In this document: positions 1-6,701 of the stretch, in pieces
How the letters are laid out: each line of letters begins with the position of its first letter
Numbering within the stretch: position 1 is the stretch's first letter
Source of the DNA: HGM12587 sp964561705
GTDB lineage: Bacteria > Bacillota > Clostridia > Lachnospirales > Lachnospiraceae
Assembly: GCA_964561705.1 (NCBI GenBank)
Contig: CAZLQJ010000046.1
Coordinates: forward strand, 1 to 14,571
Direction of reading: 5' to 3'
Length of the DNA stretch: 14,571 nucleotides
Made by a program: the position numbers and the translations under genes
The notes under the pieces: generated by a model
What the model saw: the letters and a program-made list of their open reading frames with translations, nothing else
Told to the model about the DNA's origin: nothing
Database searches by the model: none

Positions 1-232
1 TGATGATATCTGCTCTTTTTGCAGCTTCTGCTGCTGTATAAACTTCAAATCCCTGTGCTTCTGCTTTTGCCCAGGATTTGCTGCCTTCATAGAGACCAAT
101 GATCACGTGACATCCGGATTCTTTTGCATTCAATGCATGTGCATGTCCCTGGCTTCCGTAGCCGATCACTGCAATTGTTTTTCCTTCCAGTAAAGAGAGA
201 TTACAATCTTCCTGATAAAAAATTTTTGCCAT
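1..232 (-). CDS. ilvC: Ketol-acid reductoisomerase, N-terminal part (cut by window edge)
   Basis: Converts acetolactate or acetohydroxybutyrate to the dihydroxy acid in valine, leucine and isoleucine synthesis, using NAD(P)H. Only the first 77 codons are present; the gene continues beyond position 1. The start is ATG at 230-232, with an AGAGGA ribosome site about 9 nt upstream. The Rossmann motif GYGSQGHAHA is at residues 24-33. The cofactor-specificity loop GLYEGSKSW lies at residues 46-54; its two serines (51, 53) normally contact the 2'-phosphate of NADPH, but the usual arginine of this loop is Tyr48, followed by Glu49. It follows ilvN after an 89-nt gap and has no obvious promoter of its own, so it is probably cotranscribed. 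The family call is certain; cofactor preference is open. Confidence 0.96.
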   Translation of the reverse strand, partial: MAKIFYQEDCNLSLLEGKTIAVIGYGSQGHAHALNAKESGCHVIIGLYEGSKSWAKAEAQGFEVYTAAEAAKRADII

Positions 233-293
233 AATTTTTTTCCTCTTTTCTATGTTTTTTCACATTTCATTTATGTAGGGAAATATCCCCAGT

Positions 294-311
294 AAAGCGA
301 AAATTCGCTTT
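294..311 (-). other. Perfect inverted repeat just after ilvN
   Basis: AAAGCGAA and TTCGCTTT form an 8-bp perfect palindrome with a 2-nt centre, about 10 nt after the ilvN stop. Neither strand has a U-tract after it, so it does not look like an intrinsic terminator. A weaker GGG/CCC pairing follows at 278-289. It may act as an RNA processing or 3'-end stability hairpin between ilvN and ilvC, or as a dyad site for a protein. Function is inferred only from the structure. Confidence 0.4.
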
Positions 312-321
312 GCATACGCTA

Positions 322-885
322 TTAGTCTGCAAAATCTGCCTGAAACTCATCATAATATACAAGTTTTCCGGTTTCATCAAAAGTTTCTGAAGGTACTTTT
401 ACATCAAAGGTACCTCGTGAAAGACCTGTCAGACCGGTTCTTGCCAGTTCCAAAATGGTATATCCGTCCAACATATTGATAAAAGCTTCCAGTTTTGACT
501 GATTTCCTGTAATTTCGATCACCAAAGACTCTCTTGCCACATCAATGATATTTGCTCTAAAAATATTTGCTACTGAAATGACTGCCTGGCGTTCACTTGC
601 ATTTGCTGCGATCTTTAAAAGAAGCAGCTCTCTGCATACCGAAGATCCCGCATCCAATCTCTTAATATCCAGCACATCCTCCAGTTTTGTCAGCTGTGCT
701 TCAATCTGACCAAGCACCTGATCATCTCCTGTAGAAACGATGGTCGCTCTGGAAAATCTCGGATCTGCGGTTGTTCCTACGGTCAAACTGTCAATATTAT
801 AGCCTCTCCTGGTAAATAATCCTGCGATCCGGCTTAACATACCTGACGTATTCGCCATTAAAATTGAAAATACAACTTTTTTCAT
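322..885 (-). CDS. ilvN: Acetolactate synthase regulatory (small) subunit
   Basis: Regulatory subunit that activates the catalytic acetolactate synthase subunit and gives it valine feedback control, at the first committed step of branched-chain amino acid synthesis. The N-terminal ACT domain (about residues 3-77) is clear: a SILMANTSGMLSRIAGLF stretch followed by RRGYNIDSLTVG, with Asn12, Gly15 and Asn30 in the positions that form the valine site in this family. A second ACT-like C-terminal domain follows. At 187 residues it is somewhat longer than the usual 160-175, the surplus being a C-terminal tail rich in Asp, Glu, Phe and Tyr. The ATG has an AAGGAA ribosome site. No catalytic subunit gene (ilvB) lies upstream; it may lie beyond ilvC or elsewhere. 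Subunit identity is firm. Confidence 0.94.
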   Translation of the reverse strand: MKKVVFSILMANTSGMLSRIAGLFTRRGYNIDSLTVGTTADPRFSRATIVSTGDDQVLGQIEAQLTKLEDVLDIKRLDAGSSVCRELLLLKIAANASERQAVISVANIFRANIIDVARESLVIEITGNQSKLEAFINMLDGYTILELARTGLTGLSRGTFDVKVPSETFDETGKLVYYDEFQADFAD

Positions 886-952
886 AATATCATTCCTTGC
901 TTTTCTTTGTTATGATTTTAACGTAGTAAATTGTGAAACTGTTGTTCTGTTT

Positions 953-981
953 ATATTATCAATTTAGACTCCCAATGTCAA
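953..981 (-). promoter_or_regulatory. Promoter of ilvN-ilvC
   Basis: On the minus strand TTGACA (981-976) is followed by a 17-nt spacer and TAATAT (958-953), a near-consensus sigma-A promoter. The start point would be near 946, giving a leader of about 60 nt, too short for a T-box or a leader-peptide attenuator. The -35 hexamer contains the TGA stop codon of the preceding methyltransferase gene, so the promoter overlaps the end of that gene and no terminator fits between them. Confidence 0.8.
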
Positions 982-1850
982 CCCAAAGTACAGCACATTT
1001 TTTTAATATATTCCGGCGTTGTACCGCAACAGCCTCCAACGACTTTCGCTCCCTGAGCATATAAATCCTTCATACATTTTGCAAAAGTCTCTTCATCCAT
1101 ACTATAATGCGCCTGTCCCATCTGGTCGATCTTCGGCACACCGGCATTTGGTTTTGCAAGCACCGGAATTTCCAAACTATCCTTCAAATTTCTTACCACT
1201 GCCTGCAGCTGATCCGGTCCTACGGAGCAATTGACGCCCACGGCATCTGCTCCCATTTCCTGAAGTACCACTGCTGCTTCTGCAATGCTTCCTCCAAAAT
1301 AGAGATTTCCATCCCCTTCACAGGTAAAGGATAATGTCAGAGGAAGGGCGCATTCGGAAGCTGCCGCATCACATAAAACCATCGCTTCATCCAAAGAAAG
1401 CAGGGTTTCTGCAGCCAGATAATCCACTCCTGCTTCACAGAGATAACAAATCTGTTCCTTATAGATATCCAGCAATTTTTCATAAGTCATGGTTCCAAAA
1501 GGTTCCATCGGCTGGCTGGTCGTACTTAAATTTCCGGCCACAAAAGCCTTTCCTTCCACTGCCTCTTTCGAAATCTTTACATTTTCAAGATTTAATCTTC
1601 GAACTTCTGTTTCCAGCCCCAGAGAGGTCAGACTATATCGATTTGCCAGAAATGTCGGTGCGTATACCACCATACTTCCTGCATTTACATATGCTCTTTG
1701 AAGATTTTTCATAATTTCCGGATGCTCATTGATCCAAAGTTCCGAGCAGACCCCCGGTGCCATTCCCATTTTTCTCAAATTTGATCCTGTCGCACCATCT
1801 AGTATGATCGGTCCATTTTTTAATAGGTTTCTAAATTCCTGTTTTGTCAT
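978..1850 (-). CDS. Homocysteine S-methyltransferase domain protein (MetH N-terminal-like)
   Basis: Predicted Zn-dependent enzyme that activates homocysteine as the methyl acceptor to form methionine. Taking ATG at 1848-1850 gives 290 residues; this start has GGAGG five nt upstream, whereas the in-frame ATG at 1862 has no ribosome site and lies ahead of that GGAGG. The TIM-barrel opening DGATGS is at residues 18-23. The three zinc cysteines are visible: GVNCS (Cys208) and GGCCGTTP (Cys274, Cys275). The motifs resemble the first module of cobalamin-dependent MetH more than betaine methyltransferase, but folate, cobalamin and reactivation modules are absent. The protein could therefore be a split-MetH module working with a separate corrinoid protein, or a self-sufficient enzyme such as an S-methylmethionine methyltransferase. 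The gene lies 21 nt after an ABC ATPase gene, probably in the same operon. Confidence 0.85.
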   Translation of the reverse strand: MTKQEFRNLLKNGPIILDGATGSNLRKMGMAPGVCSELWINEHPEIMKNLQRAYVNAGSMVVYAPTFLANRYSLTSLGLETEVRRLNLENVKISKEAVEGKAFVAGNLSTTSQPMEPFGTMTYEKLLDIYKEQICYLCEAGVDYLAAETLLSLDEAMVLCDAAASECALPLTLSFTCEGDGNLYFGGSIAEAAVVLQEMGADAVGVNCSVGPDQLQAVVRNLKDSLEIPVLAKPNAGVPKIDQMGQAHYSMDEETFAKCMKDLYAQGAKVVGGCCGTTPEYIKKMCCTLG

Positions 1851-1871
1851 CGCATCCTCCATCTTTCAGGA

Positions 1872-2666
1872 TCAGGCAAGCATCATTCTGTCGTTTGCGA
1901 ACTCTCCATCACTTGCCTGCTCAAATTTTTCAAGCAGATCCTTTACTGTCAGTTTTTTCTTTTCTTCCCCTTCTGCATCGAAAATGATATGTCCTTCATG
2001 CATCATAATGATACGATTTCCGTGTTTCAGGGCATCTTTCATGTTATGCGTAATCATCAAGGTTGTCAATTTATTTTCGGTAACAATCTGATCTGTAAGA
2101 TCCAGAACAGTTTTGGCAGTTTTAGGATCCAGGGCTGCCGTATGCTCATCCAAAAGCAGCAGATCCGGTTTCTTTAAAGTTGCCATCAAAAGAGTCAGTG
2201 CCTGTCTCTGACCGCCGGAAAGCAGCCCAACTTTTGCTGTCAGCCGGTCTTCCAGACCTAAATTTAACTTTTTCAAAAGTTCTCTATACTCTTCTCTTTC
2301 TTTCGAGGTAATTCCCATTTTTAAGGTTCTTGAAAATCCACGGCGTGATGCAAGTGCAAGATTTTCATCAATCTGCATGGTTGCTGCAGTACCGGTCATC
2401 GGATCCTGGAACACACGGCCCAGATATTTGGCACGTTTATATTCCGGTAATCTGGTAACATCCACACCATTAATGAGGATCTGACCGCCATCTACCGGAT
2501 GCACCCCTGCTACCACGTTGAGCATGGTTGATTTTCCTGCACCGTTTCCACCGATCACTGTTACAAAATCTCCTTCTTTCAAGTTGAGATTCAAGCCTGT
2601 TAACGCTCTTTTTTCATTTACAGTCCCATAATTAAAGACTTTTGATACATTTTTTATTTCCAGCAT
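1872..2666 (-). CDS. ABC transporter ATP-binding protein (TrpXYZ-like importer)
   Basis: Cytoplasmic ATPase that powers the permease encoded just upstream. All nucleotide-binding motifs are intact: Walker A GGNGAGKST (residues 39-47), Q-loop Gln87 in RVFQDP, signature LSGGQ (149-153), Walker B LLLLDE (169-174), and H-loop His in MITHNM near 206. The 264-residue length fits a single-domain importer ATPase. Within the family it resembles ATPases paired with the PF04392-type substrate-binding proteins (TrpX/TrpY/TrpZ-like), as the flanking genes suggest, more than the polar amino acid or BCAA groups. The ATG has an AAAGGAG ribosome site about 7 nt upstream. It is 19 nt after the permease gene and 21 nt ahead of the methyltransferase gene. 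Substrate is not resolved by sequence. Confidence 0.92.
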   Translation of the reverse strand: MLEIKNVSKVFNYGTVNEKRALTGLNLNLKEGDFVTVIGGNGAGKSTMLNVVAGVHPVDGGQILINGVDVTRLPEYKRAKYLGRVFQDPMTGTAATMQIDENLALASRRGFSRTLKMGITSKEREEYRELLKKLNLGLEDRLTAKVGLLSGGQRQALTLLMATLKKPDLLLLDEHTAALDPKTAKTVLDLTDQIVTENKLTTLMITHNMKDALKHGNRIIMMHEGHIIFDAEGEEKKKLTVKDLLEKFEQASDGEFANDRMMLA

Positions 2667-2685
2667 GTTTTTTCTCCTTTCCCTG

Positions 2686-3594
2686 TTACACTGTCATCCC
2701 TTTTTTCGGCATTTTGCTTTTCCAAAAAGGAATTGCCAAAAAGATTGCTACGATCAATGCTGATAAAAGTTTCAACAGGTTGGCGTCAAAACCAAGTGTA
2801 ATAACTGCCTGAATAACAATGTAGTAAATGATGGATCCTAATACTACAGAAAGAAGTTTTAATGCAAAATTTTTAAAGATTTTTCCAAATACAGCCTCTC
2901 CGATAATTACAGCTGCAAGACCGATAACAATGGCACCGCGTCCCATATTGACATCTGCAAATCCCTGATATTGGGAAAGCAATGCACCGGAAAATGCAAC
3001 CAGACCATTAGAAAGCATCAATCCCAGGATTTTGTTAAAGTTTGTATTGATTCCCTGGGCACGGCTCATATTGATATTTGCGCCTGTCGCACGGATCCCG
3101 CATCCCATTTCTGTACCGAAGAACCAGTAAAGAAGTGCGATCAGCACCAAAATGATAATGCTGACTGTGATCAATGGATTACGTAAAGCAAATTCTTTTA
3201 CCCAGCGAAGAGAAATCAAAAGGTCAGTGTTATTGACATTGACGGACTGATTTGCCTTTCCCATAATCTTCAGATTGATCGAATACAATCCCAACTGGGA
3301 AAGAATCCCGGATAAAATTGCCGGAATCCCCATAAAAATATGGAAAACACCTGTCAGTACGCCAGTCAGCACACCTGCTGCAAATGCCATCAGAACTGCT
3401 GCCCACAAATTCCAACCATTTAAGATACACATGACACCTACGGCACCACCAGTCGCAAAAGACCCATCGACTGTCAGATCTGCAATATCCAGGATACGGT
3501 AGGTCAGGTAAACACCAATCGCCATAATCCCCCAAATCAGCCCCTGAGAAACTGCTCCCGGCAGGGCACTTAATAACTGTCCAAAAAACTCCAT
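2686..3594 (-). CDS. ABC transporter permease (TrpY-like)
   Basis: Integral membrane subunit of the importer. The 302-residue protein is strongly hydrophobic, with about eight or nine predicted membrane segments, starting with ALPGAVSQGLIWGIMAIGVY and including the run ITVSIIILVLIALLYWFF. A conserved segment near DIADLTVDGSFATGGAV is typical of the permeases that pair with TrpX-type binding proteins and distantly resembles the BCAA permease fold. A cytoplasmic basic C-terminus (WKSKMPKKG) follows the last helix. The ATG at 3592-3594 has a GGGAG ribosome site nine nt upstream. That site is complementary to one arm of the hairpin at 3637-3665. It lies downstream of the binding-protein gene and upstream of the ATPase gene in one operon. 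Confidence 0.9.
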   Translation of the reverse strand: MEFFGQLLSALPGAVSQGLIWGIMAIGVYLTYRILDIADLTVDGSFATGGAVGVMCILNGWNLWAAVLMAFAAGVLTGVLTGVFHIFMGIPAILSGILSQLGLYSINLKIMGKANQSVNVNNTDLLISLRWVKEFALRNPLITVSIIILVLIALLYWFFGTEMGCGIRATGANINMSRAQGINTNFNKILGLMLSNGLVAFSGALLSQYQGFADVNMGRGAIVIGLAAVIIGEAVFGKIFKNFALKLLSVVLGSIIYYIVIQAVITLGFDANLLKLLSALIVAIFLAIPFWKSKMPKKGMTV

Positions 3595-3636
3595 ATTTTC
3601 ATTCTCCCAATTCGTATTTTTCGTTTATATAAAATG

Positions 3637-3665
3637 CAAGGGAGAACTTCATCCGTTCTCCCTTG
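3637..3665 (-). other. Strong inter-cistronic hairpin between SBP and permease genes
   Basis: CAAGGGAGAAC and GTTCTCCCTTG form an 11-bp perfect stem with a 7-nt loop, 15 nt after the binding-protein stop. In minus-strand RNA it is followed by CAUUUUAUAU, only a weak U-tract, so it probably works as a leaky terminator or as a 3' stabiliser that keeps binding-protein mRNA more abundant than permease and ATPase mRNA. Its 3' arm (GUUCUCCC in the RNA) can also pair with the permease ribosome site GGGAGAAU (seven Watson-Crick pairs and one G-U). Confidence 0.7.
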
Positions 3666-3680
3666 TTGAAAATGTTTGTT

Positions 3681-4667
3681 CTATTCTTCGATAGCGACAT
3701 ATCCATCAAGCGGTGTGATTCCTAATGTATCACAGATCGTTGCATTGTATTTCTTTGTAGTCGTTGTATATTCGATCGGCATTTCAGAAACATCTGCGCC
3801 CTCTCCAAGGATCTTCACTGCCATCTGACCTGTGGTATATCCAAGATCATAGTAGCTGATGGAAAGAGTTGCAACACCGCATCCTCTACAAATTCCTTCT
3901 TCTCCGGCAATGACCGGAACCTGTGCTGTCTGGCAGATAGAATCAATGATTCCTGCATTGGCTGCAACTGTATTATCTGTCGGAACATAGATCACATCAT
4001 TGTTTTCTGCTGCACTTGTACATACAGAAGACAGATCGTTGGAATCTGAGAATGGATATAAAGTTGCTGTAATTCCTTTTTCTTCTAATTTTCCTTTAAC
4101 TACATCTACCTGATACTGGCTGTTTGCTTCAGCAGAACAGTAGATCAGTCCGACTGTCTTTGTATCCGGGAACCACTCTGTAACCATGTCTGCCTGTTCA
4201 TCCAAAGGTGCCAGGTCTGAAGTTCCGGAAACATTTCCGCCAACAATACCGTCAAAATCATCAATGGAAAGTGCAACTCCATATTCTGTAATGGAAGTTC
4301 CGAGTACCGGGATTTCTGCAGTTGCTGCAGTTGCCGCCTGAAGTGCCGGTGTCGCATTTGCCATAATCAGATCTACCTCATTTGAAACAAACTGGTTTGC
4401 GATGGTAGAACAGGTATTGGAGTCATTCTGACCATTCTGTACATCAAATTCTACGGCATCTTCCCCTAGACCGTCCTTCACTGCCTGCATAAAACCTTCT
4501 GTCGCAGCATCCAGTGCCTCATGTTCCACTAACTGTACGATACCAATCTTGTAGGTATCCCCATTGTCCTTTGCCACATCTGCTGGTTTGTCTGATGAGC
4601 CGCCTCCGCAGGCCATCAAACCGACCGATAATGCCATGACCGTCGTGAGTGCTAATAACCTTTTCAT
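3681..4667 (-). CDS. Substrate-binding lipoprotein of TrpX-like ABC importer
   Basis: Extracellular lipoprotein that captures the substrate and hands it to the permease. The start ATG at 4665-4667 gives 328 residues and follows AGAGGAAAAGGA; an in-frame GTG at 4691 would add eight residues but breaks the normal signal peptide layout. The signal peptide ends in the lipobox L-M-A-C (residues 17-20), followed by a Gly/Ser-rich tether GGGSSDKPAD. The body has the two-lobed pattern of the PF04392 ABC_sub_bind family: YKIGIVQLVEHEALDAATEG at the start, then VSNEVDLIMANATPALQAA and the GLIYCSAEANSQYQ region. Known members bind tryptophan or other aromatic amino acids, but the family is diverse. The gene is first in its operon, with its own promoter and a hairpin behind it. 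Confidence 0.92.
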   Translation of the reverse strand: MKRLLALTTVMALSVGLMACGGGSSDKPADVAKDNGDTYKIGIVQLVEHEALDAATEGFMQAVKDGLGEDAVEFDVQNGQNDSNTCSTIANQFVSNEVDLIMANATPALQAATAATAEIPVLGTSITEYGVALSIDDFDGIVGGNVSGTSDLAPLDEQADMVTEWFPDTKTVGLIYCSAEANSQYQVDVVKGKLEEKGITATLYPFSDSNDLSSVCTSAAENNDVIYVPTDNTVAANAGIIDSICQTAQVPVIAGEEGICRGCGVATLSISYYDLGYTTGQMAVKILGEGADVSEMPIEYTTTTKKYNATICDTLGITPLDGYVAIEE

Positions 4668-4702
4668 AATTCCTTTTCCTCTTTTCTTCACAATTTCTTT
4701 AG

Positions 4703-4730
4703 TGCTTCAACGCTTTTATGTGATGAAGCA
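4703..4730 (-). other. Stem-loop in the 5' leader of the ABC transporter operon
   Basis: TGCTTCA (4703-4709) and TGAAGCA (4724-4730) form a 7-bp perfect stem with a 14-nt loop inside the short leader between the promoter and the ribosome site. No U-tract follows it. The leader (about 70 nt) is too short for a T-box, which many amino acid transporter operons of this kind carry. The structure could be an RNA stability element, or a DNA dyad for a regulator just downstream of the start point. Confidence 0.35.
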
Positions 4731-4743
4731 TTCGATTTACATT

Positions 4744-4772
4744 AATATACACCCTGGAAAAGATGAAGTCAA
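4744..4772 (-). promoter_or_regulatory. Promoter of the ABC transporter operon
   Basis: On the minus strand TTGACT (4772-4767), a 17-nt spacer and TATATT (4749-4744) form a good sigma-A-type promoter, with start point near 4737. It lies in the 148-nt gap after the TPM-domain gene. I see no convincing intrinsic terminator between that gene's stop and this promoter, so some read-through from the seven-gene unit upstream is possible. Confidence 0.75.
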
Positions 4773-4815
4773 GAGTAATTTACAATTCCCTATTTCATTG
4801 TCTTTTGGAAATATT

Positions 4816-5658
4816 TTAAAAGCCTCTTCCGCCTCCGCCATGACTGCGGCCACTTGATGAGTGATGTACGGAACTTCTGCTTCCGCCTCCGCCGCTGTTT
4901 CCATTGTTTTGCGGAATTTTTCTATGTGTAATAAAAGAATTGATCAGACGATCTTCATTTACCCATAAGCGGACTTCTGCATCCGTATAGGCATCATAAT
5001 GAAAATCTTCAAATTTTAACTGATATTTTCCAACAATCACGCCACAGGTACCGCCGGCTGCCAAAAGTGCCGCCACCAGAGCGATCACTGCTTCTGTCAC
5101 TGTGATTTTTGGGGATTGTGCGGAAACCGGAGCGTGATATTCGTCCCGTTCTCCTGTTTCTACATCATAATGATACTGATCAGAAGGGATTCCCTGACTC
5201 AGATAATCTTCGGTGGCATCCAAAAATGCCTGAAACGTTCCATAGTAATCTCCCTCTGCCACGGCCTCATAGGCCTCATCCAGAATCCGTTCAATCCTTG
5301 CATCTGTCAGATAACGTATGGCTTCGCCGCTGGTAGACAGATAAATCTCTCTATGATCCATATCGATCAGATATAAAATGCCGTCCTCTTCCGAAGCTTC
5401 CGGATATTTTGCATCATAAAAATCATCCGCATATTCCATACTGGACTTTCCGCTTGCGTCTTCTGTCGTCACTGCCAGAAAATTCATGTCCCAGCTTTCA
5501 TGCATCCGTTCGATCTGTGCTTCAAGCCCGCTTTCTTCCTCTGCAGTCAAAAGATCTGCATCATCATAAATATGTATTTCCGAAGCAAAACATTCCGTTG
5601 AGAGAAAAATCCCCGCTGCCAGACAAAGCACCGGCAAGATGCGATTTATTTTTTTCAT
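4816..5658 (-). CDS. TPM-domain secreted/membrane protein with Gly-rich tail (YdjH/YgcG-like)
   Basis: A 280-residue exported protein. The signal peptide covers residues 1-25, with cleavage likely after C-F-A. The TPM domain (PF04536 type) spans about 28-155, with the family's IYDDADLLTAEEE opening and the EDGILYLIDMDHREIYLSTS core at 91-110. One membrane helix follows at about 185-209. A cytosolic segment comes next, and a Gly/Ser/His-rich tail ends in GGGGRGF (254-280), as is common in YgcG-type proteins. TPM domains are linked to phosphatase activity in plant thylakoid proteins, but their bacterial role is poorly defined. Its ATG overlaps the preceding stop as ATGA, so translation is probably coupled. 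With its two upstream neighbours it resembles the YdjI-YdjG-YdjH set of B. subtilis. Catalytic function is not asserted. Confidence 0.85.
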   Translation of the reverse strand: MKKINRILPVLCLAAGIFLSTECFASEIHIYDDADLLTAEEESGLEAQIERMHESWDMNFLAVTTEDASGKSSMEYADDFYDAKYPEASEEDGILYLIDMDHREIYLSTSGEAIRYLTDARIERILDEAYEAVAEGDYYGTFQAFLDATEDYLSQGIPSDQYHYDVETGERDEYHAPVSAQSPKITVTEAVIALVAALLAAGGTCGVIVGKYQLKFEDFHYDAYTDAEVRLWVNEDRLINSFITHRKIPQNNGNSGGGGSRSSVHHSSSGRSHGGGGRGF

Positions 5659-6701
5659 ACCAGCAGTCCTCCCATCAGCATTAAGAATAAAACAGCAAAA
5701 AAGATTGTTACACCAAGGATCAGCAGTTTCTTAACATCTACCGGAAGTTTTCCTACGATTTCTCCGGTCTGTCCGTTCATAGCAAAGTAATATACATTTC
5801 CTGCCCGTTCCTGATAGGTTAAAACCCATACCGGCAGCAATGTGTAACGAAACTTTTCTTCTGAAATATGATAATTTTGATGTTCCACAGAAAATCCATG
5901 GTGACCGGAAACTGTATCCCGCATTCTTTTTTTTGCATAAGATTGGATTTCCTGATGTACCGTTTCTGTCAAAACATTTTTTTCAATATCTCTCTTTTCA
6001 GCCTGAAAACCGGACAAATATCCCATATAAAATGGTTCCAGTGCACCAAATTCATAAGGAAAAATTCCTTTTAACATTGCATTTTGTGCTTTTTGTAATG
6101 CCGTTTTTGGAAGATGACGAAAGTTTAGTTCGCCTTCCCGTCGAATGGCATAGGTTTTGGTTTCCGTATATTCCGTATCTCCGACTCTCCAGACACGAAC
6201 ATCCCTGGCGGTTCCGGACATTGCCCCCTTTGTCTGGCAGTCGTAGATCCAATACGGGAAATAGACACCGCTCATCTTTTCAATCTGTCGTTTCGAATAA
6301 AATCCACGAGGAATAAATTTCTTTTTTCCGATCCATTCCTGAAATCTACTGATTGCCTCTTCCCTGGCAATTTTGAAAGGAATAATCCCGTCCGGCAGAT
6401 ATTCTCCCTGGAGTTTTCCTTCCATCACCACCGGATTATGGCAGTAAAAGCAAAAGGTCGCTGCCGTGGTCTCATCTGTGACAATCTCAGCCCCACAGCT
6501 TGGGCAGCGGTAAACCACTGCCTCCTGGATATCTTTTGCGTCCTCAGTTTCTTTTGTTTCTTCATTATTTTCTGTTTTCTGATCTGTGAGATCCTTTTCC
6601 TCAAACCTGGAAAGACAATATTCACAGACATAAGCGCCGCTTTGCGGATCGAATACCAAACCGCCGTCACAATTTGGACATTTATAAGTAATTGCAGACA
6701 T
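5655..6701 (-). CDS. Double zinc-ribbon (TFIIB-type) membrane protein, YdjG-like
   Basis: A 348-residue protein with two N-terminal zinc ribbons: CPNC...CEYC (Cys8, 11, 26, 29) and CPSC...CFYC (Cys66, 69, 84, 87). They are separated by a very acidic Glu/Asp/Lys-rich linker (about 33-62). The central region has family features such as IIPFKIAREEAISRFQEWIG and the aromatic YFPYWIYDCQT. A single C-terminal membrane helix covers about 323-345. The protein is probably anchored by its tail with the ribbons in the cytosol. Proteins of this kind are usually annotated only as TFIIB-type zinc-ribbon proteins; B. subtilis YdjG is the nearest characterised relative I recall, and it acts with PspA in the membrane. 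The ATG directly abuts the preceding stop (TAA-ATG) and its own stop overlaps the TPM gene, so the three genes look translationally coupled. Confidence 0.85.
   Translation of the reverse strand: MSAITYKCPNCDGGLVFDPQSGAYVCEYCLSRFEEKDLTDQKTENNEETKETEDAKDIQEAVVYRCPSCGAEIVTDETTAATFCFYCHNPVVMEGKLQGEYLPDGIIPFKIAREEAISRFQEWIGKKKFIPRGFYSKRQIEKMSGVYFPYWIYDCQTKGAMSGTARDVRVWRVGDTEYTETKTYAIRREGELNFRHLPKTALQKAQNAMLKGIFPYEFGALEPFYMGYLSGFQAEKRDIEKNVLTETVHQEIQSYAKKRMRDTVSGHHGFSVEHQNYHISEEKFRYTLLPVWVLTYQERAGNVYYFAMNGQTGEIVGKLPVDVKKLLILGVTIFFAVLFLMLMGGLLV

Noticed and set aside
294..311. Intrinsic terminator between ilvN and ilvC
   Set aside because: The palindrome is perfect but no run of U follows on the minus strand, so it is listed only as an inverted repeat.
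1334..1714. Plus-strand open frame of 126 codons opposite the methyltransferase gene
   Set aside because: It is antisense to a gene with intact catalytic motifs, has no ribosome site or recognisable domain, and its composition fits a shadow frame.
1851..1862. Upstream ATG at 1862 as start of the methyltransferase
   Set aside because: The strong GGAGG lies downstream of this ATG and is correctly spaced for the ATG at 1850.
3230..3535. Minus-strand open frame of 101 codons within the permease gene
   Set aside because: It is an alternative frame inside a gene with clear membrane segments; it is rich in Trp and Cys without a domain pattern.
4668..4815. Possible T-box or other riboswitch ahead of the transporter operon
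   Set aside because: The transcript leader is only about 70 nt, with no T-box bulge sequence, no terminator/antiterminator pair and no S-box-like core.
5840..6316. Plus-strand open frame of 158 codons opposite the zinc-ribbon gene
   Set aside because: It lies entirely within a well-supported minus-strand gene and shows no domain or plausible start context.
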